Assembly (NCBI RefSeq): GCF_001455205.1
Contig: NZ_CP013341.1
Coordinates: 930,001-994,000 of the forward strand
DNA length: 64,000 nucleotides
Direction: 5' to 3'
Source: Nitrosomonas ureae
GTDB taxonomy: Bacteria > Pseudomonadota > Gammaproteobacteria > Burkholderiales > Nitrosomonadaceae
The position numbers and the translations under genes are program-made. This document shows, piece by piece, positions 9,171-20,808 of this stretch (position 1 is its first letter; each line of letters begins with the position of its first letter). A model generated the notes under the pieces. It saw nothing but the letters and a program-made list of their open reading frames with translations, did not search any database and was not told the origin of the DNA.

Positions 9171-10553
9171 GTGTATTCATTACAATTCCTCGACTCATTT
9201 TCAAGCTCATCGGAGACTAATTCGGATCTTATATACCGCTCTGAAGGCTGTTATTCCGATCCTTGTTTATATCCCGGACTTGATTATTTTGTTGAAGCAT
9301 TTGATGCGCATACATATTCAGATTGGATAAATAATAGAAAACTTGGGTACTTTCGTCGTCCTTTATCGTTAGAGTTATATGTCCCTTTTTGCTGGCCATT
9401 ATGCCTTTATTGTCATTCCAATCAGATCTTTTCCCCTGATAAGGACAGTATTGAAACATACGTGGATTATTTACTGCGGAACATAAGGCTGCAAGGGCAA
9501 TTATTCAGCGGTGATACTAAAATTGAACAGATATATTTCAGGGGAGGCACGACATTCTTAAGTGATATTCAACTCAGAGCGCTTACCGAGGAAATTAAGC
9601 AGTATTTTAACTTAATTGAAGGAGGTGATTTTTGTATTGAGATTGCAGCACGACCCTTAACAAATTGTTCCATGCAAGTTTTAAACAAAATAGGATTTAA
9701 CTCCGCAGTTGTGGGCATACATGATCTTGATCAACAAACGAATCATTCGAAACAGCGTATTCAATCCGAAGAAACTATCGTTCAAGCCATCTGCGATATC
9801 CGGAGGGCAGGATTTAATTCGGTAAGAGTCGAATTTAACTATGGATTGCCTAGGCAGAATTTGGATGAAACCGCTAATAGCCTACTTAAAATTATTGCAA
9901 CCAACCCAAATCAGATTAGGCTTTCGAATTATAAACAATGTGCAGGAATACTTAAGCTACAAAGGAATAGTAGTTTTACAAAATCACCTGAAACAGAAGC
10001 CAAGTTTGAAATGATGCTGCTGGCAATTTCTTGTTTGATAGAAGCAGGCTACAGCCATATCGGCATGAATCTTTTTGCCCGATATGATGATCCATTGGCG
10101 GTTGCCCAGCGCCAAGGAAGGCTGCATTATGGTGTGCGTGGTTTTTCAACTTACCCTGATTGTGACCATCTAGCATTAGGTGCTTCAGGAGTTAGCCGCA
10201 TCGGGCCGACTTTACATCAGAATCAATGTGATTTATTGCAATACTATGATAAATTGGAAAAAAACATTCCTCCCATTTTCCATGGTCTAGCATTAAGCGC
10301 GGATGACCTGTTACGCCGTTCAATTATGTATGCGCTGATTTGTCATTCGGTTATTTCTTATGACGCAGTGGAAGCTTTTTTTCCAATAAATTTCAAGCAG
10401 TACTTTGTAACTGAATTGGCAGACTTGCAAGCGTATGTAGAAGCCGGCTTGGTTGCTTTGGATAATGAAGAGATTGTTGTAACACCGAAGGGTCAGTTAT
10501 TTATCAACAGTATCTGTGGAGTCTTTGATAAGTATTTACGTAAACAGCATTAG
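9171..10553 (+). CDS. HemN-like radical SAM protein (divergent coproporphyrinogen III oxidase homologue)
   Basis: The 460-residue protein resembles oxygen-independent coproporphyrinogen III dehydrogenase HemN, which decarboxylates coproporphyrinogen III in heme synthesis. The radical SAM cysteines are C74, C78 and C81 (CX3CX2C). Two HemN hallmarks differ. The cysteine normally two residues after the third cluster cysteine is serine (CHSN instead of CGCN). The SAM-binding GGGTPT segment reads RGGTTF, one residue short. The C-terminal HemN domain is recognisable (TYPDCDHLALGASGVSRIG). The start is a GTG with AGGAAG just upstream. It is divergent from the fnr-type gene. It may have changed function or be decaying; true HemN activity is uncertain. 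Confidence 0.8.
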   Translation: MYSLQFLDSFSSSSETNSDLIYRSEGCYSDPCLYPGLDYFVEAFDAHTYSDWINNRKLGYFRRPLSLELYVPFCWPLCLYCHSNQIFSPDKDSIETYVDYLLRNIRLQGQLFSGDTKIEQIYFRGGTTFLSDIQLRALTEEIKQYFNLIEGGDFCIEIAARPLTNCSMQVLNKIGFNSAVVGIHDLDQQTNHSKQRIQSEETIVQAICDIRRAGFNSVRVEFNYGLPRQNLDETANSLLKIIATNPNQIRLSNYKQCAGILKLQRNSSFTKSPETEAKFEMMLLAISCLIEAGYSHIGMNLFARYDDPLAVAQRQGRLHYGVRGFSTYPDCDHLALGASGVSRIGPTLHQNQCDLLQYYDKLEKNIPPIFHGLALSADDLLRRSIMYALICHSVISYDAVEAFFPINFKQYFVTELADLQAYVEAGLVALDNEEIVVTPKGQLFINSICGVFDKYLRKQH

Positions 10554-10588
10554 CACCATAACCTACCAACTACTGATGATACACAAAT

Positions 10589-10620
10589 ATACTTGAGAAC
10601 CGGAAAAGATCCTCAAGTAT
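10589..10620. terminator. Hairpin between convergent genes
   Basis: A perfect 9-bp stem (ATACTTGAG paired with CTCAAGTAT) encloses a 14-nt loop in the 80-bp gap where the HemN-like and cytochrome genes converge. Neither side has a long T-run, so termination is likely weak or factor-assisted. It is placed where a bidirectional terminator would be expected. Confidence 0.45.
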
Positions 10621-10633
10621 CAGTAACAATTTA

Positions 10634-10945
10634 TTATTTGACTTCACTGTTCGTTAAAATATATTCAGCCAGTCGATCGGCGGCTTCGCCTTGAATATTT
10701 TTGAAAGCGGGCATCCGCATACTGCCTGACTGAAATTTCTTGATAATAGCTTCCTTGTTAGCCATTTTTTCACTCAGAATCATGGCTTTGTTTGCACTCA
10801 ATGGTTTGTGGCATTCGCTACAGGCAGTGCTAAAGATTCTCTCCCCGGAAGCATCTGCTGGCGGACTATAATCGTTCGAACTTCCACCGCAACCGGCAAG
10901 GATGAACAGCGCGGATACTGCTACTAAAAAATGTGTTTTTTTCAT
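10634..10945 (-). CDS. Small monoheme c-type cytochrome lipoprotein
   Basis: This 103-residue protein has a lipoprotein signal ending LAGC (lipid-modified Cys19). It has one heme-binding CSECH motif (C42, C45, H46) and a likely sixth ligand Met78 in MRMPAF. It is therefore predicted to be a membrane-anchored periplasmic cytochrome c of class I size with a very short fold. Redox partners are unknown. It is convergent with the HemN-like gene, so heme supply and an FNR regulator lie nearby. It is not assigned to a named cytochrome. Confidence 0.85.
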   Translation of the reverse strand: MKKTHFLVAVSALFILAGCGGSSNDYSPPADASGERIFSTACSECHKPLSANKAMILSEKMANKEAIIKKFQSGSMRMPAFKNIQGEAADRLAEYILTNSEVK

Positions 10946-11566
10946 TTCTTGACTCCAGGTTATTTATTTTAAAAAATATCAGGATCGGTCCCGATACCAC
11001 ATTGAGTTATTCAATATAGATTTGATATTCAGAATTTATAATCAGATTTAGAGATTTGGCGCACTTAACATGTCGATATTATGACAGTTCGTCAAAAAAA
11101 TGTATTAGAAAATGCAGATCCTTTCCATTGCTTCTTTTTTACTATCAGGATTTCCCCTAGGTTGTTTCCAAGTTCCACAAAAGTATCTTCATCATTAATA
11201 TCCCCTATAGATAACATCAAGTTGTAATAAAACAACAATTGATGTAATTCTTAGTTGGAACACTTTTTCTTGACATTTTCTTAACATTTGTCATGTTATC
11301 GTTTACTCATATTAGCTGTATTGTATGTAATCAAATCACAATAAAAATTCTTTGGTTTTTAGTTAAGCCATTAAATATAAAATAGAATTATTTTATATCC
11401 TATTACTTGCCGGAGTTGAGTTTCTTAACATTTTATTAACAATTGCTATGTTATGGTGGCAGCGAAGTTATAAGGATATGAAGGTGATAGGTTTTTCAAT
11501 TAGTATAAATAACAAGTATTTCCGATTAACAACTTTATAGAAACAAACTGTTTGAAAGAGGATCTT
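10946..11566. other. AT-rich intergenic region upstream of DUF2490 gene
   Basis: No gene is seen in these 621 bp. The region is strongly AT-rich. It carries the promoter side of the cytochrome gene on the left and, on the right, two copies of a 34-bp promoter- or operator-like element described separately. Confidence 0.6.
11269..11457 (+). promoter_or_regulatory. Two 34-bp direct repeats upstream of DUF2490 gene
   Basis: Copies at 11269-11302 and 11424-11457 match at 28 of 34 positions and are 155 bp apart. Each contains C-T-T-R-A-C-A-T-T-T-T, then a second TTAACA eleven bases later, then ATGTTAT. In copy 1 the 11-mers CTTGACATTTT and CTTAACATTTG are adjacent near-identical direct repeats, a layout typical of OmpR/PhoB-family response-regulator sites. 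Each copy also reads as a promoter (TTRACA, 16-18 bp, TATGTT or TGTTAT). They lie 110-298 bp before the start codon at 11567. Confidence 0.5.
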
Positions 11567-12319
11567 ATGTTCAAGAAAATAAACATTTTTGCTATTCTTA
11601 TTGTACTTGGTTTCGTTATCAGTAATCCGGTTGCCGCCGATGCCACAGCCGAAGATTTTCAAGTGTGGGGAGGTGTTTTCTCACAAGGTAATTTTGGTTT
11701 CGTGAATCCAAACAATCCGGACTTAAAAAAATTCAGATGGTGGATGGAAGGACAAGGCCGTTTTGGTAATGATGCGACGCAATTCACGCAATCCCTGATC
11801 CGCCCGGGTGTGGGTTATGCGTTAACCGATAAGGTGGTGGTATGGGCCGGTTATGCGTGGGCACCCACAGCCGAACCGTTGGCGGCACGCCCATTTAATG
11901 AACATCGAATCTGGCAACAGGTGACCTGGGACGATAATTTTTCATTCGGGAGATTATCAGCGCGTAGCCGTTTTGAGCAACGCTTCTTCGACCATAATGC
12001 AGCCAATCCTGGTAATGATGATGTGGGTCATCGGTTCCGCCAACTGGTTAAACTGGCGGTTCCAATGCCGTCAATAAATGAGAATCTAAGTTTTATCGTT
12101 CAGAGCGAATTGTTTATTGCAATGAATAGCGTTGATAATCCTGCTTTCATTTCCCGGGGTTACGATCAGAACCGCGCATTCGTCGGATTAGGCTACAAAG
12201 TCAACCAGTATGCGACCGTTGAAGTAGGTTATATGAATCAATTTATCAATCGGCCGCACAGTGCGCGCCCCGATCAAATGATGCATAATTTTATTGCGAG
12301 TTTGTTTCTGAATTTCTAA
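11567..12319 (+). CDS. DUF2490 family secreted protein
   Basis: The start is the ATG at 11567 (MFKKINIFAILIVLGFVISN), preceded by AAAGAGGA. An open frame five codons upstream has no better start. The 250-residue product has a signal peptide cleaved after about VAADA. It then shows alternating aromatic and polar strands (WWMEGQGRFG, YAWAPTAEPLA, LSARSRFEQRFFD) typical of DUF2490, whose members are predicted small outer-membrane beta-barrels ending in an aromatic residue (here LNF). Function is not known. It is monocistronic, with a regulatory repeat pair before it and a strong terminator after it. Confidence 0.8.
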   Translation: MFKKINIFAILIVLGFVISNPVAADATAEDFQVWGGVFSQGNFGFVNPNNPDLKKFRWWMEGQGRFGNDATQFTQSLIRPGVGYALTDKVVVWAGYAWAPTAEPLAARPFNEHRIWQQVTWDDNFSFGRLSARSRFEQRFFDHNAANPGNDDVGHRFRQLVKLAVPMPSINENLSFIVQSELFIAMNSVDNPAFISRGYDQNRAFVGLGYKVNQYATVEVGYMNQFINRPHSARPDQMMHNFIASLFLNF

Positions 12320-12366
12320 TGATCAATCGTTCAACACTGATTATATAGACATACCCCGTGCCTCCT

Positions 12367-12412
12367 GAGCCGGTAATTTTCTTGCGATAAAAAATTACCG
12401 GCTCTATTTTTC
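12367..12412 (+). terminator. Rho-independent terminator after DUF2490 gene
   Basis: A perfect 14-bp stem begins GAGCCGGTAATTTT and closes with its complement after a 10-nt loop, followed by TATTTTT. It lies 47 bp past the DUF2490 stop codon. Confidence 0.9.
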
Positions 12413-12552
12413 CTATTATCATTATTAAACACATCTGATTGTATTTTCGGATAGCAGTAAGTATATGATTTAAAGAGTGGAAATATTTTTCCACTTTTTA
12501 TTACGATACACTTTCTATTACTATACTGCTCCGATCAATTACAGAGTAATAC

Positions 12553-15480
12553 ATGCACGATTTTAAGCCGGGTCAACGATGGATCTGCGATGTTGATTTA
12601 CAATTGGGACTGGGCACGGTTCAGAATGTTGAGCATAGGATTGTCACTATCACTTTCAGCTCGGCGGGTGAGATCCGTTCCTATGCCAAACACTCCGCGC
12701 CATTGACACGCGTGGTTTTCAAGGCAGACGATGTTGTCAGTAGCCAAGCGGGTCTTACATTGAAAGTGACTCACGCCAATGAGCGCAATGGATTAATCGT
12801 CTATTCGGGCGTTAGCGAAGGCGGAGATAGCCTGGAACTTGCCGAAGAGCAGCTAGCACACCACTTACTATTGAACCGTCCGGCAGAACGCTTGTTCGCG
12901 GGTCAGTTTGATCAGGACAAATGGTTCAGGATTCGCTATCAAACACTGCTGATCCGTAACCGGATGGCGCAGACACCGCTGTACGGTCTGGTGGGCACGC
13001 GCACTAACCTCATCCCGCACCAACTGTACATCGCCCATGAAGTGGGCCGCCGCTTTGCGCCGCGGGTGTTATTGGCCGATGAAGTCGGGCTGGGAAAAAC
13101 CATCGAGGCCGGATTGATTTTGCATCAGCAATTGCTCACCGAGCGTGCCAAGCGCGTGCTCATCGTGGTGCCGGAAACCTTGATCCACCAATGGCTGGTG
13201 GAAATGCTGCGGCGTTTCAATCTGCAATTCAGCATTTTCGACGAAGCGCGCTGTTTGTCTATGGAAGAAAGCGATGAAGACGAAGAAAACGGGAAAGATG
13301 AGCAAGGCGAAAATCCGTTTCAAAGCGAGCAATTGGTGCTGTGCAGTGTGCATTTTCTGCGGCAAAATCCGAAGCGTTTTCAGCAAGCATTGGAAGGTCG
13401 CTGGGATTTGCTGGTAGTCGACGAAGCGCATCATTTGCACTGGTCGCCACAAGCCGCCAGCCCGCAATACGCCATGATCGAGCAATTGGCCATGTGCACC
13501 CGTGGCGTGCTGCTGTTAACCGCGACGCCGGAACAATTGGGCAAAGCCAGTCACTACGCCCGCCTGCGCCTGCTCGACCCGCACCGTTTCAGCAGTTTTT
13601 CCGAGTTTGTCACCGAAGAGCAATCGTACGAACCGATCGCCCAAGCGGTCGAAACCTTGCTCGAAGGCCAAGCATTAACCGCTGAAATCGGACAGCGCAT
13701 CGCCGATACGCTCGATTCCGATCAAGCGCAAGCTTTAATCGCGCAATTGCAAGATTCTTCGGCGGATCAAGCGCAGATCGGACAAGCCCGGAATAAACTC
13801 GCGGAATTATTGCTCGACCGGCACGGTACCGGACGCATTCTGTTCCGCAACACCCGCGCGGCGGTCAAAGGATTTCCGGCACGCAAGCTGGTCGCCTATC
13901 CGCTGCCAATACCGGCGGAATATCTGCCCTGCTTGGTAACATTTGAATCCACGCCTTTATCCAAGCCGCAATTGCTGCTATGCCCGGAATTGATCTACCA
14001 AGTGCGATGCGAAGACGATCAGCCATACTGGAGCGAAATCGACCCGCGCGTGGATTGGTTGATCGCCACACTCAAGCGGGTAAAGCCGGAAAAAGTGCTG
14101 GTCATTGCCGCCAACGCGCAAACCGCGCGCGATCTGGCGCAAGCGCTGAAACAAACCACCGGGCAATTTATCCCGGTATTTCACGAAAGCATGAGCCTGA
14201 TCGAACGCGACCGCGCCGCGGCGTTCTTTGCCGACAAGGAAACCGGCGGCCAGGTGCTGATCTGCTCGGAAATCGGCAGCGAAGGCCGCAATTTCCAGTT
14301 TGCGCATCATCTGGTGTTGTTCGACCTGCCGCTCAATCCCGATCTGCTCGAGCAGCGCATCGGCCGGCTCGATCGCATCGGCCAGACCGACACCATCCAA
14401 ATCCACGTACCCTACCTGGAAAACAGCGCGCTGGCAGTGATGTTCCATTGGTATCATGAAGGCTTGAATGCGTTCGAAAAAACCTGCCCGGCCGGTCAAA
14501 CGGTATTTGTGAAAGTCGAAGAACAGCTCATCACCGCATTGCATCAGCGCCAAACTCAAGCCGAAATGCTAGCCGGATTAATCGGCGTTACGCAAACGGC
14601 GCACCGGGAATTGAACGAAGCACTCGACCGCGGGCGCGACAAATTATTGGAATACAACTCGTTCCGGCCCATCGCCGCAGAACAGCTCACACAAGCCGCG
14701 CGCGCGCAGGATAACGATCCGCTGCTGCCGCAATATATGGAAACGGTATTCGATTGCTGCGGCGTGCATATCGAAGACCACCGCAGCGGCAGCTTTCTGA
14801 TCGAACCGAGCGAACACATGAGCATGCCGTTTCCCGGCTTGCAGGATGAAGGTTCGATCATCACCTATTCGCGCGACGTGGCGCTGAGCAATGAGGATGT
14901 GCATTTTCTGACCTGGGAACACCCGATGGTCACGCACGCGATGGAGCGGATTCTGAGCCACGAAAACGGCAACGCCGTGGTGGCCATGCTGAAACACAAA
15001 CGCGTGCAGCCGGGCACCTTGCTGCTGGAAACCCTGTTTGTGCTCGAAGCGAGCGGACACAACGTGCAGCAAAGCAACCGCTACCTGCCTCCCGCCGTGA
15101 TTCGCATCCTATTGAATGAGCAAAGCAGCGGCGACTATCCGTATCTCGATCACGATTCGGTCAATCAACACCTGCAACCGGTCGCGACCGGAATCGCCAA
15201 ACAAGTGATCCAACTGAAAGAAGACACCATCCGCGAGCTGCTAACCGTCAGCGAACAACAAGCCAGCGCGCAAGCCCCGCAACTCATCTCCGCAGCCGAA
15301 AAGCGCATCCAGCAAACTTTCGCTCCGGAAATCGAACGTCTCAAAGCGCTGCAGCAAGTCAACCCGAACGTGCGCGACGAAGAAATTCAATTCTTCGAGC
15401 AACAATTGCAGCAACTGACCGGTGCACTGAAATCCAGCAATCTGCGGCTTGATGCCGTGCGGGTGATTGTGGCGACGTGA
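12553..15480 (+). CDS. rapA: RapA, RNA polymerase-associated SWI2/SNF2 ATPase
   Basis: RapA is a Swi2/Snf2-type translocase that binds RNA polymerase and aids its recycling or rescue from backtracking. The 975-residue protein has the RapA N-terminal Tudor-like domains (FKPGQRWICDVDLQLGLGTV). Walker A follows in ADEVGLGKTIEAGL, then the DEAH box VVDEAHHLHW, helicase motif VI (EQRIGRLDRIGQTD) and a C-terminal RapA-specific region. An acidic insertion (ESDEDEENGKDEQGENPF) lies around residue 240. G+C rises noticeably along the gene compared with its left neighbours. A second, diverged copy of its last 160 bp lies beyond the toxin-antitoxin genes downstream. Confidence 0.93.
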   Translation: MHDFKPGQRWICDVDLQLGLGTVQNVEHRIVTITFSSAGEIRSYAKHSAPLTRVVFKADDVVSSQAGLTLKVTHANERNGLIVYSGVSEGGDSLELAEEQLAHHLLLNRPAERLFAGQFDQDKWFRIRYQTLLIRNRMAQTPLYGLVGTRTNLIPHQLYIAHEVGRRFAPRVLLADEVGLGKTIEAGLILHQQLLTERAKRVLIVVPETLIHQWLVEMLRRFNLQFSIFDEARCLSMEESDEDEENGKDEQGENPFQSEQLVLCSVHFLRQNPKRFQQALEGRWDLLVVDEAHHLHWSPQAASPQYAMIEQLAMCTRGVLLLTATPEQLGKASHYARLRLLDPHRFSSFSEFVTEEQSYEPIAQAVETLLEGQALTAEIGQRIADTLDSDQAQALIAQLQDSSADQAQIGQARNKLAELLLDRHGTGRILFRNTRAAVKGFPARKLVAYPLPIPAEYLPCLVTFESTPLSKPQLLLCPELIYQVRCEDDQPYWSEIDPRVDWLIATLKRVKPEKVLVIAANAQTARDLAQALKQTTGQFIPVFHESMSLIERDRAAAFFADKETGGQVLICSEIGSEGRNFQFAHHLVLFDLPLNPDLLEQRIGRLDRIGQTDTIQIHVPYLENSALAVMFHWYHEGLNAFEKTCPAGQTVFVKVEEQLITALHQRQTQAEMLAGLIGVTQTAHRELNEALDRGRDKLLEYNSFRPIAAEQLTQAARAQDNDPLLPQYMETVFDCCGVHIEDHRSGSFLIEPSEHMSMPFPGLQDEGSIITYSRDVALSNEDVHFLTWEHPMVTHAMERILSHENGNAVVAMLKHKRVQPGTLLLETLFVLEASGHNVQQSNRYLPPAVIRILLNEQSSGDYPYLDHDSVNQHLQPVATGIAKQVIQLKEDTIRELLTVSEQQASAQAPQLISAAEKRIQQTFAPEIERLKALQQVNPNVRDEEIQFFEQQLQQLTGALKSSNLRLDAVRVIVAT

Positions 15481-15584
15481 AGCCATCCGGTCGCTCGGGA
15501 ATAACGAAAAAAGCAGTGAAATCAGTGATGAGAGGGTATGATACACGCCAGAATCTATCCCAATCCTTGAAATCAGGAGGCCGC

Positions 15585-15980
15585 GTGAACAAAGAAATCA
15601 TCGTGAAGCGAGTGCAAAACCGCTGGCCCGATCTGCTGGCGTTGTATGCCTTTGGCAGCCGCATTCAGGGTCTTTCCAGTGCTGAAAGCGATCTGGATCT
15701 GGCGGTTTTGGTGCCCGGTTATGCCGATCCACTGCTGATGTTCGATCTGGCGGGAGAATTAGCCGATGACGCGGGCTGTGCGGTGGACTTACTCGATCTG
15801 CGGGCGGCATCGACGGTCATGCAATACCAAATTATCACTACGGGCGAGCGCTGGTGGCAAAAAGACAGTCAGGCGGCGCTTTATGAAGTGGCCATTCTGA
15901 GCGAAAAGACCGCGCTGGATGAGGCCCGCAATGCACTGATCGATGACATTCAGCACCGGGGGAGCGTGTATGGCCGATGA
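15585..15980 (+). CDS. mntA: MntA-type nucleotidyltransferase antitoxin
   Basis: MntA is a minimal nucleotidyltransferase that neutralises HepT by adding AMP to its active-site tyrosine. The start chosen is the GTG at 15585 (reads MNKEIIVKRVQNRW), preceded by AGGAGG at 15575-15580, giving 131 residues. The frame is open further upstream into the end of rapA, but without homology. The catalytic pattern GSX10DXD is exact: G24-S25, then D36 and D38. It overlaps the hepT start by 11 bp, so the two are coupled. It lies between two copies of the rapA 3' end. Confidence 0.9.
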   Translation: MNKEIIVKRVQNRWPDLLALYAFGSRIQGLSSAESDLDLAVLVPGYADPLLMFDLAGELADDAGCAVDLLDLRAASTVMQYQIITTGERWWQKDSQAALYEVAILSEKTALDEARNALIDDIQHRGSVYGR

Positions 15981-16401
15981 CGTCTTGCTCAACAAGGCCG
16001 CCACCATTGAGCGATGTGTGCTGCGTGCGCGTGAGGAATATGCGGTTGACCTCGCTACCTTTTCCGAGAGTCCCACACGGCAGGATGCCGCTATTCTGAA
16101 CATTCAACGCGCCTGCGAAGCGGCGCTGGATATGGGGCAGCACTTGATCCGGCGTGAACGGCTGGGTATTCCGCAAAGTGCGCGCGATGTGTTTACGCTG
16201 CTGGCGCAGGCACGCTGGATCGATGCGATCTTGGCAGAAAAACTCAAGCGCATGGTAGGGTTTCGCAACATTGCGATGCATGATTATCAGGCGCTGCAAT
16301 TATCGATTACTGTAGCGGTGATAGAAAAACATCTGGATGAATTCCTGCAATACAGCAAAGCAGTGTTGCTCAAGGATGCGGCGCACTCCCGGCAGCAGTA
16401 G
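15970..16401 (+). CDS. hepT: HepT-type HEPN toxin ribonuclease
   Basis: HepT is a HEPN-domain RNase toxin. The start is the ATG at 15970 (MADDVLLNKAATIERCV), giving 143 residues; a longer open frame overlaps mntA without homology. The HEPN active site RX4HXY is seen as R99, H104 and Y106 in RNIAMHDY, where Y106 is the residue AMPylated by MntA in characterised pairs. The catalytic residues are intact, so the toxin should be active if not modified. An 11-bp overlap with mntA supports co-translation. Confidence 0.9.
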   Translation: MADDVLLNKAATIERCVLRAREEYAVDLATFSESPTRQDAAILNIQRACEAALDMGQHLIRRERLGIPQSARDVFTLLAQARWIDAILAEKLKRMVGFRNIAMHDYQALQLSITVAVIEKHLDEFLQYSKAVLLKDAAHSRQQ

Positions 16402-16426
16402 CGGCATCGTGGCGCACCTATCCGTC

Positions 16427-16446
16427 ATTCCCGCACAGGCGGGAAT
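16427..16446. repeat. REP-like palindrome (ATTCCCGC stem)
   Basis: An 8-bp perfect stem ATTCCCGC/GCGGGAAT with a 4-nt loop sits inside GTCATTCCCGC...GCGGGAATCCAG. This is a widespread type of short extragenic palindrome in proteobacteria. It lies between the hepT stop and the second rapA tail, so it may mark a recombination junction. No T-run follows, so it is not a clear terminator. Confidence 0.55.
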
Positions 16447-16460
16447 CCAGTGGTTTTGCT

Positions 16461-16574
16461 TCACCCCGGAACTCGAACGCCTCAAAACCTTGCAACAAGT
16501 CAATCCGAATGTGCGCGACGAAGAAACCCAGTAATCTGCGGCTTGATGCGGTACGGGTGATCGTGGCAACTTAA
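16461..16574 (+). pseudogene. Second, diverged copy of the rapA 3' end
   Basis: This stretch encodes PELERLKTLQQVNPNVRDEE and then, after an internal loss of about 47 bp and a TAA, LRLDAVRVIVAT followed by a stop. The rapA C-terminus at 15319-15480 encodes nearly the same peptides, with many synonymous differences between the two. It is therefore an old allele of the rapA tail rather than a recent duplication. Together with rapA it brackets the mntA-hepT pair. It is not expected to be expressed as protein. Confidence 0.8.
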
Positions 16575-16659
16575 GTCATGAATCAGTAAAATCTTTCCTG
16601 CTTGGGCAACCAGAAGAAGTTTCAACTTCGATTCCCGGAACACGGAGAGTCTCCGCCCT

Positions 16660-19197
<2,538 letters not shown>

Positions 19198-19198
<1 letters not shown>

Positions 19199-20808
19199 CA
19201 GTCGTCGCCCTTGCTGCTGAGATCCATTGGGCGAATCATCTTCTCAACGAAAGCCCACTCTTCGTGCGTAATACCGTACTTCTTGCGGAGCTTCTCGTCT
19301 GTCCATGACTGCGAGAAATCCTGAATGGGTACGAATGTGTAGACAATTTGCGTCGCATGCTGCGATGGCTTGTGGAGCAAGACGAGTAGTCTGAATAGTT
19401 GACTTGAGATATATGTAAGGGCGTTCTTCGCATCCGCCTCATTTTTGAAGGGGCCGATGAATAGATAAGTCTCAGAAGAAACGCTTCCGGGTTCGCCCAC
19501 AAATGGCTTGCCGAGAATAGGATGGGGAAAAGCATCACTTCCGCTACCCAATGGCGGAATAAAGACCTTCCATTTATCTATTACGTCTGCGTTCTTCGTG
19601 ATTTCGGAACGAGCAACGTAGCTCGTTCCTCCATTCTGGTAGATAAGTACTGCGTTCTTGCTTGCCGCTCTTCCCTTGAATGTGGTGTCGAAACCAAACG
19701 GTTTTCGCGAACTCACCAAAGTCTTGAACTGCTTGTCTTCGGGGAGAGCCAAAGACTTGTCGCTGCCAACCTCTACCTTTATTACCTTCTTGAGGATAGG
19801 CAGTGCCTCGTTGTAGCGGATGAATACGTCCGTTCCCGCTTCAAGCAGCGGTCGCTCAACTGGCGTGTTTTTTTCGCCCTTGTCATGAGTAGTAACGCGT
19901 ACATTTCCACGATTATCTCTATCCCAGAGAAAATAGCAGATACCACCTTTGATTTGGGTACCTGGAAACACGTCGTTGCTGTCTGGAAAGTCTTCGATGA
20001 TACGCAAGCGCTCGTCTTTCAACATGGAAGCACGGAAATCGTCGAGGCCCTTGCCGCCCGAGAACCAGCGGGCGGGAATAACCATGCTCAACAAGCGAGG
20101 TTCAAGCTTTTTAGCTTGCTCGACGAACTTATTGTAAATCGGAGCGGCGCTTGTACCGAAGCCGTCATCGTCCAACTGATACGGCGGGTTACCAACGATG
20201 ACATCGAATTGCATATTGCCTCCAAACAACTCGGCCATCCGAGTCTTGATGTTATCCGTGTGAATAAATGCATAAGCGTGGGTTTCCAAGACAGCGCCAC
20301 GATCCAGTGCCGTTTGGCTGGCGCCGCAAAATGTGCATTTGCCACTGGCCCAAGTGTGCTTCAGCCGCTCAAACCAGATGTTCCCCGCGTCACTCGTGAA
20401 GGATTTGGCAATGGAATGCTGCCCATTGGCGTGCTTCGAGCAATACACGCTACGCCGCGCCAGCAGACTGGTGAGATTCGTGATACCAATGCCGAACACC
20501 TGCCTGGTCAGGATGTGATTGACGCGCTCGTTGAGGTTCGGCATTTCGTCTGCGAGGCCTTTGGTCAGTCGGCTGGTGATTTCCCGCAGGAACACGCCCG
20601 ACTTGGTGCACGGGTCGAGGAATCGAATCGTCTTGTCCGCCCAGAGGTTTGCCCCGTTGTGACTGGCCGCCCATGCCTCGGCAACAGTATCCAGCATCCT
20701 GTTGGCAAGTTCCGGTGGTGTGAACACCTCGTCGTTGGAAAGATTCGAAATGCAGGTCAGTACATCAGGATTGCGACCTCGCAGGGTGAAGGAAGCCTGA
20801 CCGTTCAT
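19198..20808 (-). CDS. N6-adenine DNA methyltransferase with NPPY motif (Eco57I-type)
   Basis: The 536-residue protein has an N-terminal methylase fold with FLDPCTKSGVFL in the motif I position (about residues 67-78), where the usual first glycine is lysine. A cysteine-rich insertion (YCSKHANG, then CTFCGAS) could bind zinc. The catalytic motif IV FDVIVGNPPYQ lies near residue 205. The C-terminal half (about 330-500) is probably the target-recognition domain. It would methylate adenine in the site recognised by the neighbouring nuclease. Its stop overlaps the next gene as TGATG, and its start overlaps the preceding gene by 4 bp, so the three form one tight operon. Confidence 0.85.

Noticed and set aside
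13069..15664. Long open frames antisense or shifted within rapA
   Set aside because: The gene is rich in G and C with biased third positions, which produces shadow frames. None has a family motif or ribosome-binding site, while the RapA frame is fully conserved.
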